From Gemmatimonadota bacterium (lineage in GTDB: Bacteria; Gemmatimonadota; Gemmatimonadetes; Gemmatimonadales; GWC2-71-9), in contig JACZUR010000099.1 in NCBI GenBank assembly GCA_022573095.1, positions 1 through 7,795 on the forward strand: a DNA stretch of 7,795 bases, written 5' to 3'. A model generated the notes under the pieces. The model was not told the origin of the DNA. It ran no database searches and was given only the letters and a program-made list of their open reading frames with translations. The position numbers were made by a program, and so were the translations under genes. This document shows positions 1-6,358 of this stretch, in pieces (the first letter of the stretch is position 1; the number at the start of each line of letters is the position of its first letter).

Positions 1-1
1 T

Positions 2-709
2 ACGGTTGAGAGTATCAGACGGGACGACGACGGCCAATTCGTGCTTGAAACACAACTTGGCTCCACCTTTACGGCTCCGACGGTCATCCTGACAGCTGGT
101 GGAACTCCAAACAAACTTGGCATACCGGGCGAGGCCGAGTATGCTGGTCGTGGCGTTTCATATTGCGCTGTGTGTGACGGCGCGTTCTTCAAAGGGGAGA
201 TTCTGGCTGTCGTCGGCGGTGGTGATGCTGCCGTGGAGGAAGCTGGCTATCTCACGCGCTACGCGGAAAAAGTATACCTCATCCACCGACGTGATGAACT
301 CCGAGCCTCCAAGACGCTGCAGCAGCGATTGTTCGAGAACCCCAAGATTGAGATAATCTGGAACAAGGCCGTTGATGAGGTGGCGGGGGATGCACGCGGT
401 GTGAAGAGCCTCTCGCTGAGGGATACCGTGACGGGCGATGAGTCGACTCTCGATGTCGGTGGGGTCTTTATCTTTATTGGATTCACTCCCAACTCTGGAC
501 TCGTCAAAGAACACTTTGATCATGACGCCGAAGGCCACGTGATCACCGATTCGAACATGATGACGTCGATACCAGGGTTGTTTGCCGCCGGTGACTTACG
601 CGTGCAACTGACCAGGCAGATCACTACGGCGGTTGGCGACGCTACAACAGCTGCGATCGCAGTCGAGAAGTATCTAGCCGAACGAAAGGCAGGTGCCAAG
701 GTTGGCTGA
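2..709 (+). CDS. trxB: Thioredoxin reductase, 5'-truncated by the window edge
   Basis: Thioredoxin reductase is a cytoplasmic FAD enzyme that passes electrons from NADPH to thioredoxin. The frame is open from base 2, so about 235 codons are present. Family members usually have 310-320 residues, so the N-terminal FAD-binding GxGxxG part is missing off the left edge. Visible hallmarks, in order, are the redox-active CAVC pair followed by DGAFF (Cys codons at 164-166 and 173-175), the NADPH-binding GGGDAAVEEA stretch, the HRRDELRAS phosphate-binding motif, and the C-terminal FAD motif FAAGDLR followed by RQITTAVGDA. The active site is CAVC rather than the E. coli CATC, a common variant. The GTG at 41 is internal and not the real start. 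The stop overlaps the next gene, so the two are probably co-transcribed and translationally coupled. Confidence in identity is high. Confidence 0.95.
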   Translation, partial: TVESIRRDDDGQFVLETQLGSTFTAPTVILTAGGTPNKLGIPGEAEYAGRGVSYCAVCDGAFFKGEILAVVGGGDAAVEEAGYLTRYAEKVYLIHRRDELRASKTLQQRLFENPKIEIIWNKAVDEVAGDARGVKSLSLRDTVTGDESTLDVGGVFIFIGFTPNSGLVKEHFDHDAEGHVITDSNMMTSIPGLFAAGDLRVQLTRQITTAVGDATTAAIAVEKYLAERKAGAKVG

Positions 710-1349
710 CCTGAGAGTTATCTGCCTCGTTAATGGGATGTTTGCTGAGAACTGCTATGTTGTTGCCGATGTGAACTCCAGTCGAGCCGTGCTGATCGAT
801 CCCGGTGAAGATGCTCAGCTTTTTCTGCGTACTATCGATGAAGAAAATCTCCAATTGGAAGCTATCTGGCTTACGCACGCCCATATCGATCACATCATGG
901 GTGTTGCCGATGTCGTCGAGGCTACCGGAGTTGATATCTACCTTCACCCGGCTGACCGCCCGCTCTATGACGGCATCGAGCAGCAGGGGGCCTGGATGGG
1001 ACTGCGGTCTTCTAAACCGCCTCCGCCCGATCGAGACATCGTCGTCGGTGAAACTCTTTCCGTGGGAGACCTGAACTTCGGTGTAAGGCTTGTCCCCGGC
1101 CACAGTCCGGGCAGCGTTGCGCTGGTCGGCCACGGGGTTGCGTTCGTCGGGGACGCTCTCTTTCAGGGGTCGGTTGGGCGCGTCGATCTTCCCGGGGGCG
1201 ACGGAGCGACGCTGCTCAACAGTATCGAGTCGGAGCTGTTGACGCTTCCGGACGAAACAGTGGTGTACTCTGGTCACGGCGCTGAAACGACGATCGGAGT
1301 GGAGCGCCGGACGAATCCGTTTCTCACCGGCGCGGCGAGTATTGTCTGA
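702..1349 (+). CDS. Metallo-beta-lactamase-fold hydrolase, glyoxalase II-like (YcbL type)
   Basis: This is a small cytoplasmic zinc hydrolase of the glyoxalase II-like branch, which usually hydrolyses thioesters such as S-lactoylglutathione or related acyl-thiols. The exact substrate cannot be read from sequence. Counting from the GTG at 693, the metal ligands are THAHIDH (His62, His64, Asp66, His67), PGHSPGS (His137), GDALF (Asp154) and SGHG (His195). The C-terminal FQGSVGRVDLPGG and ERRTNPFL blocks are typical of the short YcbL/GloB2 type, and about 215 residues is the usual length for it. I chose TTG 702 as the start: it gives an 8-nt overlap with trxB and has AGG at 691-693 eight bases upstream. 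GTG 693 is a possible alternative that adds three residues but has poorer Shine-Dalgarno spacing. Placement after trxB fits thiol metabolism. Confidence 0.9.
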   Translation: MADLRVICLVNGMFAENCYVVADVNSSRAVLIDPGEDAQLFLRTIDEENLQLEAIWLTHAHIDHIMGVADVVEATGVDIYLHPADRPLYDGIEQQGAWMGLRSSKPPPPDRDIVVGETLSVGDLNFGVRLVPGHSPGSVALVGHGVAFVGDALFQGSVGRVDLPGGDGATLLNSIESELLTLPDETVVYSGHGAETTIGVERRTNPFLTGAASIV

Positions 1350-1521
1350 GACAACGAACTCAAACGAATCGCGTGAGGAAAACAACACTCGGGACAGCGT
1401 AGAACGTGAACGTCCCAGGTGTTTACGTTGCGGGTTCGCCGTTATCTCAAAGGTCTGGGGCTGTAAGAACCCATGCCCAAACTGCGGGATGGTTTACCCG
1501 CTCGGCGACTGTTCTGATTAG
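1342..1521 (+). CDS. Small Cys-rich zinc-ribbon-like protein, 59 aa
   Basis: This short gene encodes a 59-residue protein starting at TTG 1342 and ending at TAG 1519-1521. The first ~25 residues are polar and charged, rich in Glu, Asn and Arg, and probably disordered. The rest holds six cysteines: C27-x2-C30-G-F, then C41, then C45-x2-C48-G, then C57. The CLRCGF and CPNCGM knuckles are the pattern of a zinc ribbon. The upstream reading frame is closed by a stop at 1240-1242, and the only usual bacterial start before the cysteines is TTG 1342. That codon overlaps the hydrolase stop by 8 nt, in the same arrangement as the previous gene pair. The function is unknown; nucleic acid binding, protein binding or metal handling are all possible. 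I recognise no named family. Confidence 0.72.
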   Translation: MSETTNSNESREENNTRDSVERERPRCLRCGFAVISKVWGCKNPCPNCGMVYPLGDCSD

Positions 1522-1568
1522 TTTGCGTTGACGTGATGCGTTAGAAACCGTAAGCAGAGATCTTACAA

Positions 1569-2996
1569 ATGAGCGATACCCGCATCGAACGAGACCCGCT
1601 TGGCGAACTCGCCGTTCCGAGTTCCGCGCTGTACGGAGTTCAAACCGAACGCGCCCGGCAGAACTTCCCTATCTCAGGTCTGAAGCCGATGCCGGCGTTC
1701 GTGACCGCAATGGTCTGGATCAAACGATCGGCTGCGGAGACGCACAAGAGGACCGGAAGACTGCCTGCCGAGTTGGCCGACGCGATCATTGCCGCAGCGG
1801 ACGAGATTCTGTCGGGAAAACATCGCGATCAGTTTGTGGTCGACCCCTACCAGGCCGGCGCCGGTACGAGCCACAACATGAACACCAACGAAGTGCTGGC
1901 GAACCGCGCGAATGAAATTCTGGGTGGAAAACGCGGAGAGTATAAGCCGATTCACCCGAACGACCATGTAAACATGGCGCAGAGCACCAACGATACCATT
2001 CCCACCGCCATCCGGTTGGCCGTCCTGTCGATGCTGCCGAAGTTCCTAGAGTCTCTCGATCGGCTGGCAGAGTCGTTTCTCGCTAAGGGGGTTGAGTTTG
2101 ACGGGATCGTTAAATCGGGACGAACGCATCTACAGGATGCGACCCCCATTCGCCTGGGGCAGGAGTTCACAGGTTACGGACGCATCGTAAAGCGAAACGC
2201 CGGCAGAATCGAGGCCGCGGCAGATTGGCTTCGCGACCTGGGGATCGGAGGTACGGCAGTCGGAACCGGTCTCAACGCGGAACCCGAGTATCCCGCGCTG
2301 ATGGTGGAGCACCTCTCGGTCGTGAGCGGCCTGGACTTACGAGCCGGCTCCGACCCGGTCGAGCTGATGCAGTCGATGGGTGATGCGGCCGCGTTCAGTG
2401 GGTCGGTTCGCGCCTACGCTCTCGATCTTAACAAGATCGCAAATGACATAAGATTGTTGTCGTCGGGACCGCGTACCGGCTTCGCCGAGATCGTTCTTCC
2501 GGCCGTCCAGCCAGGGTCGTCGATAATGCCGGGTAAGATCAACCCAAGCATTGCGGAGATGGTAAATCAGGTTTGTTACCAGGCGTTGGGCAACGACACC
2601 GCAGTGGCCACCGCGGCCGAGGCGGGGCAGCTGGAGCTGAACGTCATGATGCCGGTGATGGCGCACAACCTGGTCTTTGCAATGGAGATCCTCAGCAACG
2701 CAAGTCGAGTGTTTGCCGAACGCTGCATCGACGGGATAGAGGCCGACGAGGCGCAGTGCGCCTACTGGCTGGAGCGCAGTCCGGCGATCGTCACCGCGCT
2801 GGCCCCGAAATTAGGATATGCAGAGGCGGCCAAGTTGGCCAAGGAAGCCGTAGCAAAGAATCTTACGGTCAGGGAGTTAGTGGTCGAGAAGGGAATCCTA
2901 TCGACGCAGGAGTTGGACGAGGTTCTCGATCTTAGGGCGATGACCGAGATAGGGGTGCCGGGCGAGAGGGAGGGTAAGTCGCAGCGCGGGAGGTGA
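1569..2996 (+). CDS. aspA: Aspartate ammonia-lyase (fumarase/aspartase superfamily)
   Basis: The cytoplasmic homotetrameric enzyme of this family reversibly removes ammonia from L-aspartate to give fumarate. The 475-residue length is normal. The superfamily signature GSSIMPGKINP lies at residues 316-326, with the loop serine (Ser317) as the expected catalytic base. Other active-site blocks are GAGTSHNMN (97-105), PNDHVNMAQSTND (130-142), RTHLQDA (185-191) and Lys323/Asn325. Aspartase-like features are QAGAGTSxNMN, where fumarase has GSGTQSNMN, plus PNDHVN and VNQVC...GND...AAEAGQLELNVM. The MPGK form of the signature and VTALAPKLGYAEAA occur in both fumarases and Bacillus-type aspartases. Fumarate hydratase (fumC) is therefore the main alternative. 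The ATG start is the only ATG start in this window; its Shine-Dalgarno site is weak. The C-terminus has a short charged tail. The 47-base gap upstream leaves operon membership with the zinc-ribbon gene uncertain. Confidence 0.78.
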   Translation: MSDTRIERDPLGELAVPSSALYGVQTERARQNFPISGLKPMPAFVTAMVWIKRSAAETHKRTGRLPAELADAIIAAADEILSGKHRDQFVVDPYQAGAGTSHNMNTNEVLANRANEILGGKRGEYKPIHPNDHVNMAQSTNDTIPTAIRLAVLSMLPKFLESLDRLAESFLAKGVEFDGIVKSGRTHLQDATPIRLGQEFTGYGRIVKRNAGRIEAAADWLRDLGIGGTAVGTGLNAEPEYPALMVEHLSVVSGLDLRAGSDPVELMQSMGDAAAFSGSVRAYALDLNKIANDIRLLSSGPRTGFAEIVLPAVQPGSSIMPGKINPSIAEMVNQVCYQALGNDTAVATAAEAGQLELNVMMPVMAHNLVFAMEILSNASRVFAERCIDGIEADEAQCAYWLERSPAIVTALAPKLGYAEAAKLAKEAVAKNLTVRELVVEKGILSTQELDEVLDLRAMTEIGVPGEREGKSQRGR

Positions 2997-3037
2997 TGCG
3001 CTGGCTCACCGTATACAACTCTTTAAGAAATTCACCA

Positions 3038-3121
3038 TGCCGAAGGGGGGAGTCGAACCCCCACGGGCTTGCGCCCACTGCGCCCTGAACGCAGCGCGTC
3101 TACCAGTTCCACCACTTCGGC
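3038..3121 (-). tRNA. tRNA-Leu, anticodon CAG
   Basis: The minus strand folds as a class II tRNA. The acceptor stem is GCCGAAG paired with CTTCGGC, with discriminator A at 3038. The anticodon stem CTGCG/CGCAG encloses the loop TTCAGGG, giving anticodon CAG (plus-strand bases 3085-3087), which reads CUG leucine codons. The long variable arm GGGC-GCAA-GCCC is as expected for leucine. The T arm is GGGGG-TTCGACT-CCCCC, and the D loop contains the usual GG. No CCA is encoded: the bases after the discriminator read TGG, so CCA must be added by nucleotidyltransferase. The gene is convergent with aspA and divergent from smpB. Confidence 0.97.
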
Positions 3122-3144
3122 CCACTATACTCAGCGGAGGATCG

Positions 3145-3174
3145 AATATAGACGGGGCTCTGCGAGCCAGTCAA
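3145..3174 (-). promoter_or_regulatory. Sigma70-type promoter for tRNA-Leu
   Basis: On the minus strand TTGACT (3174-3169) is followed after 18 bases by TATATT (3150-3145). These match the -35 and -10 consensus at five of six positions each. The predicted start of transcription, near 3138, leaves a leader of roughly 17 bases before the mature tRNA 5' end at 3121. Position and direction fit the tRNA gene well. Confidence 0.7.
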
Positions 3175-3182
3175 GGCTATGC

Positions 3183-3211
3183 TTGACCGCCCGGAAAGCG
3201 TTGCCTATCTT
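3183..3211 (+). promoter_or_regulatory. Sigma70-type promoter for smpB
   Basis: TTGACC (3183-3188) and TATCTT (3206-3211) are separated by exactly 17 bases. They match the -35 box at five of six positions and the -10 box at four of six. Initiation about 7 bases downstream would fall near 3218, only one or two bases before the smpB GTG at 3220. The possible Shine-Dalgarno GGAG (3212-3215) would then lie outside the transcript. The -35 boxes of this promoter and of the tRNA promoter are 8 bases apart, back to back. Confidence 0.6.
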
Positions 3212-3219
3212 GGAGTTAC

Positions 3220-3696
3220 GTGGCTTCAGATAGTAGCAAGGATGGTTCCGTACGTACGGTAGCCCGGAACCCCAAGGCCCGTTACGATTATCATATCGTT
3301 GAGACTTGGGAGGCTGGGATTGTGCTAACGGGTACGGAGATCAAGTCGGTGCGCGCGGGAAAGGTGAATATCAAAGGTGCTTATGGCATACTGCGGCGTG
3401 GTGAAGTGTGGCTGGAGGGAATGAACATCTCTCCCTACGAGTCAGGTGGGTATGTCAACCACGAACCGATGCGATCTCGGAAGTTGTTGATGACGCGGCG
3501 TGAGATTCGACGGCTGATAGGTGCTGTGGAACAGAAGGGTCAGACTCTAATCCCGCTGGACGTTCACATAAGGAATAGGCACGCGAAGGTGACCATGGCG
3601 CTGGCTCGCGGAAAGAAGACGCACGATAAGCGTGAAGAGTTGAAGAAAAAGGCGGCTGACCGAGAGGTGGCCCGCGCGATGCGTGAACGCCAGTGA
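3220..3696 (+). CDS. smpB: SsrA-binding protein SmpB
   Basis: SmpB binds tmRNA and guides it into stalled ribosomes during trans-translation. The product has 158 residues, the usual length. Family blocks are clear: RNPKARYDYHIVETWEAGI (16-34), LTGTEIKSVRAGKVNIKGAY (36-55), the SPYE...NHEPMRSRKLL segment (71-90), and the basic C-terminal tail from GKKTHDKRE to ARAMRER (131-157), which enters the mRNA channel. The start is GTG, giving MASDSSKDGS before the conserved core. GGAG at 3212-3215 is 4 bases upstream but may not be transcribed if the predicted promoter is used. smpB is the first gene of a tight + strand cluster and overlaps the following amidase gene by 4 bases (GTGA). The tmRNA gene itself is not in this window. 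Confidence 0.97.
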   Translation: MASDSSKDGSVRTVARNPKARYDYHIVETWEAGIVLTGTEIKSVRAGKVNIKGAYGILRRGEVWLEGMNISPYESGGYVNHEPMRSRKLLMTRREIRRLIGAVEQKGQTLIPLDVHIRNRHAKVTMALARGKKTHDKREELKKKAADREVARAMRERQ

Positions 3697-4949
3697 TTGA
3701 CTCTCTTTTTTATCTCGGATCTTGTCTGGTCGCTCTTGGTGGGGGTGGGCCTTGCAGTCCAGCTGAAGCGCCAGCGAGCCTGACCATCGCCACATCCCGG
3801 GGCGAGTCGGTTGTTCCCGTTCTGAACCATTTCGGCCACCCGGCTATCGCGGCGCCTCACCTTGGCAGCGCGCTTCCCGTTACCTTTTCGTTTGAGTCCG
3901 GTGGCTGGGTTACGGTGGCCTTCGCCGGAGAGCCGTTCCGATTTCTGCTCGACGCTCCTCTGATGGAGCATCGTGACCGTATGATGCACCTCGTCGGCGG
4001 AGCGTATACGAGCGGCGATACGCTCTACGTGCCGCTACAATGGCTCTCCGAGGTGATCCCATCGGTGTTTAGCGAAGGGTACAGTTACGATCCCGTTGCG
4101 GCGAGGTTCGAGGAGGTGGGGACTGTCCCGGTAATCACTACCGTGTCGTCCAGCGCCGCTCTTTCAAACCCGGTTCCCGCGCCGTCATCGGGTCAGCCTC
4201 GGCCGGCTGTGCCTGAGCCTAACGAGTTCGGACTCCGGTTCCCGCACACCGTAGCCATCGATCCGGGTCACGGCGGGGTGGACCGCGGCAACCCCGGACT
4301 CTACCTGCCCCGTGGAGTAAGCGAAAAGCACATAACGCTGGCTATTGGGCTCGAATTGAAGCGAGCGCTCGAGCGTCGGAACATCAACGTGATTATGACG
4401 AGGACGACCGATAGAAGGGTCGACCTGAGCGATCGGTCGACGCTGTGTGTGGGAGACTGCGAGTTGTTCGTCAGCGTTCATCTTGATGCCCTGCCCGAGG
4501 GACCCGGGTACACCCGGGCCAGTGGGATTCACACATACATCTGGGGAGGATCTCAAAGCGCCAACGCACGAAGGGTAGCTGCCATGGCGAACCAGGCTCT
4601 TCAGTATGAGGTGGCTCAGAATACGCAGAACGATGAAGAACTGGCCTTCATTATGAGAGACCTCCAGATGAACGAACATCAACGCGAGTCGTCGGTTTTG
4701 GCAACTGTCGTCCAGCACATGGCGGCATCGGTGCATCCGGGGAACGACCGTGGTGTGGAGCAGGCCAATTACGCGGTGCTGCGGACTGCTAGGAGGCCGG
4801 CTATCTTGATTGAGACGGGTTTCGCCAGTAACCAGAGAGACGCTCGGTTTCTGATCTCAACCCAAGGGCAGCGATCGCTCGCTGAGGCGATCGCGGAAGG
4901 AATCGTGGAGTATCTTAGGGTGTATGAAAGCAAGCTTTCCACCCCGTAG
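3693..4949 (+). CDS. Secreted N-acetylmuramoyl-L-alanine amidase (Amidase_3)
   Basis: This is a zinc amidase that cleaves the bond between MurNAc and L-Ala in peptidoglycan, as in AmiC-type cell-separation enzymes. The 418-residue protein starts at GTG, overlapping the smpB stop. Residues 5-20 are hydrophobic and look like a signal sequence, although the N-terminus lacks the usual basic residues; Cys21 could even be a lipidation site. Residues ~30-140 form an N-terminal domain ending in YVPLQWLSEVIPSV and SYDPVAARFE, which resembles copper-amine-oxidase-type stalk domains. A Pro/Ser-rich linker (~150-180) follows. The catalytic domain spans ~184-413, with DPGHGG (His193), the second ligand Glu211 in GVSEKH, His263 in SVHLDA, and catalytic Glu374 in IETGF. 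An unusual pair, Cys252 and Cys256, sits just before the His263 strand. It probably acts in the periplasm. Confidence 0.92.
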   Translation: MIDSLFYLGSCLVALGGGGPCSPAEAPASLTIATSRGESVVPVLNHFGHPAIAAPHLGSALPVTFSFESGGWVTVAFAGEPFRFLLDAPLMEHRDRMMHLVGGAYTSGDTLYVPLQWLSEVIPSVFSEGYSYDPVAARFEEVGTVPVITTVSSSAALSNPVPAPSSGQPRPAVPEPNEFGLRFPHTVAIDPGHGGVDRGNPGLYLPRGVSEKHITLAIGLELKRALERRNINVIMTRTTDRRVDLSDRSTLCVGDCELFVSVHLDALPEGPGYTRASGIHTYIWGGSQSANARRVAAMANQALQYEVAQNTQNDEELAFIMRDLQMNEHQRESSVLATVVQHMAASVHPGNDRGVEQANYAVLRTARRPAILIETGFASNQRDARFLISTQGQRSLAEAIAEGIVEYLRVYESKLSTP

Positions 4950-4952
4950 GTC

Positions 4953-6356
4953 GTGACGTACAGCTTAATATCGCCGCGAGTCCTCTTCCGTTCGTTCCCA
5001 GTTCTCCTGGTCGCGTTTGGATGCGCGTACTATAACGGACTCTACAACGCCAACCGGCTGGCGGATCAAGCCAGAAAGGCGGAGCGGGAAGGTAGGGGAG
5101 GGGAAGCCCGAACGCTCTGGTCGCGTGTAGTTGTCAAGACGGATTCGGTTCTGGCCCGATACCCTACGAGCAGCTACAGAGACGATGCGCTTCTCTTACG
5201 AGGCACCGCGCTATTCGAGATTGGTGCATGCGACGTCGCAACTGGATCTCTGATTGAGGTGGCTGATTCCAGTCCCGATCCAGAGCTCAGATCTATTGCC
5301 TTGAGAACTCTTTCCCGCTGCCATCTGCTGCTAGATAATCCTGACCTGGCGGCGGTGGTGTTAAGCCCGCTTGCGGATGATTCGTCAGCAGCTGGCAGGA
5401 GCGACGCGTTGTGGATCAGAGGTCAAGCTTACCTCGACCTCGGCGAGAATGAGCGCGCGCTGGCGGATCTCGAAGCAACTTTCGAACCCGGCGCTACCTT
5501 TGACAGGGCGCGAGCGCTGATTAGGCTGCGACGGGGCGAGGCTGCGCGCACCCAGCTACTGGGCATGCCGTCTCGACCGTACAACGAAAATGAATGGCTG
5601 CTTGTGCTCGATCAGTTGGGTGCCGATTACGTTGACATCGCCAGCGACCTCACCGACTCCATCCTAGCTAGAGGCCATCTGACCGAAGGACAACGGGCAC
5701 GCCTTCAGCTTTCCGACGGTCTCAGGTGGAGTGTTCGAGACAGCATCAGAAGAGCTGCGATGCGATACGGGCAGGTCCGTGAATCTGCATCGGATTCCCT
5801 CGAAGCTCAGATGGCCGCCTTCTACCTCGTAAAGGATCGCCTCCTCACTTCCAGGAGCCTTGCAGACATACCGGTTCTGTTAGACAGCTTACGGACTGCA
5901 GGGCAGAGTAATCCATCTGTCGGCGCAGCCGCGGGTCCATTTCTAATAGTTTTGGACAGATTCGTCTCCGGATCTACAGTCGGATTCGACTGGGATCTGA
6001 GGACGTTCCTGATAGCAGAGGAATTTCGCGATTCCGTGCGCGCGTTCTCGCTCGCATCCCAGATGTTCCAGTCTATTGCTGACAGCGTGCCCCATTCGGT
6101 GATTGCGCCCAAGGCACTGTTGGCCGCAGCCCAGATCGATCCGGTTGATGCCGTTTCGCTACGAGAGCGAGTCATGTCCGATTATCCAGAGTCCGCGTAC
6201 ACGCTCGCGTTTTTCGGACATGACAGCGACAGATTCGCTGCGGTGGAAGACTCGCTACTGTCCATTATCTCCAGCAGGCTGCGATATCGCATCGGGGATG
6301 GGAGGGACGATGAAGTGGACCATGACGGTGATGCAGACATGCCGCGAGTCGACTGA
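4953..6356 (+). CDS. Envelope lipoprotein with TPR-like helical repeats (BamD/YfiO-like)
   Basis: This is a 467-residue protein of unproven function, probably anchored in the envelope. The start is GTG, three bases after the amidase stop. Residues 1-23 form a signal peptide with Arg9 and Arg13 before a hydrophobic core, ending in VAFG-Cys24. The lipobox is acceptable but not ideal, with Phe at -2 and Ala at -3. It is followed by AYYNGLYNANRLA, a motif I associate with Gemmatimonadota and related FCB lipoproteins. Residues ~34-170 look like TPR-type helix pairs, including YPTSSYRDDALLLRG (70-84) and ALWIRGQAYLDLGENERAL (152-170). A second YPESAY block occurs at 411-416. Both resemble outer-membrane assembly lipoprotein BamD. 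The middle (200-400) is helical but not recognisable. The C-terminus (449-467) is very Asp-rich. Linkage to the amidase suggests an envelope role. Confidence 0.8.
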   Translation: MTYSLISPRVLFRSFPVLLVAFGCAYYNGLYNANRLADQARKAEREGRGGEARTLWSRVVVKTDSVLARYPTSSYRDDALLLRGTALFEIGACDVATGSLIEVADSSPDPELRSIALRTLSRCHLLLDNPDLAAVVLSPLADDSSAAGRSDALWIRGQAYLDLGENERALADLEATFEPGATFDRARALIRLRRGEAARTQLLGMPSRPYNENEWLLVLDQLGADYVDIASDLTDSILARGHLTEGQRARLQLSDGLRWSVRDSIRRAAMRYGQVRESASDSLEAQMAAFYLVKDRLLTSRSLADIPVLLDSLRTAGQSNPSVGAAAGPFLIVLDRFVSGSTVGFDWDLRTFLIAEEFRDSVRAFSLASQMFQSIADSVPHSVIAPKALLAAAQIDPVDAVSLRERVMSDYPESAYTLAFFGHDSDRFAAVEDSLLSIISSRLRYRIGDGRDDEVDHDGDADMPRVD

Positions 6357-6358
6357 AA

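Noticed and set aside
158..538. Minus-strand frame opposite trxB
   Set aside because: It is fully inside an unmistakable TrxR coding region and its product has no recognisable motif.
642..1388. Long open frame (248 codons) on the minus strand opposite the MBL hydrolase
   Set aside because: It lies antisense to a gene with complete metal-binding motifs, and its product has no recognisable domain and a composition rich in Arg and Ser. It is a codon-structure shadow.
1528..1556. Possible promoter before aspA (TTGACG, 17 bases, TAAGCA)
   Set aside because: The -35 box is fair, but the -10 box matches only two of six consensus positions, so it is not supportable.
2573..2935. Plus-strand 120-codon frame inside aspA
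   Set aside because: It is an Arg/Gly-rich out-of-frame reading of the conserved lyase C-terminus, with no independent support.
2997..3037. Terminator between the convergent aspA and tRNA-Leu genes
   Set aside because: I found no GC-rich stem followed by a T run on either strand.
3169..3188. Inverted repeat AGTCAAG...CTTGACC as a repressor operator
   Set aside because: It is fully explained by two -35 boxes placed back to back, and no regulator gene lies nearby.
4185..4736. Minus-strand frame of 183 codons opposite the amidase
   Set aside because: It is antisense to the conserved Amidase_3 catalytic domain and has no domain signature.
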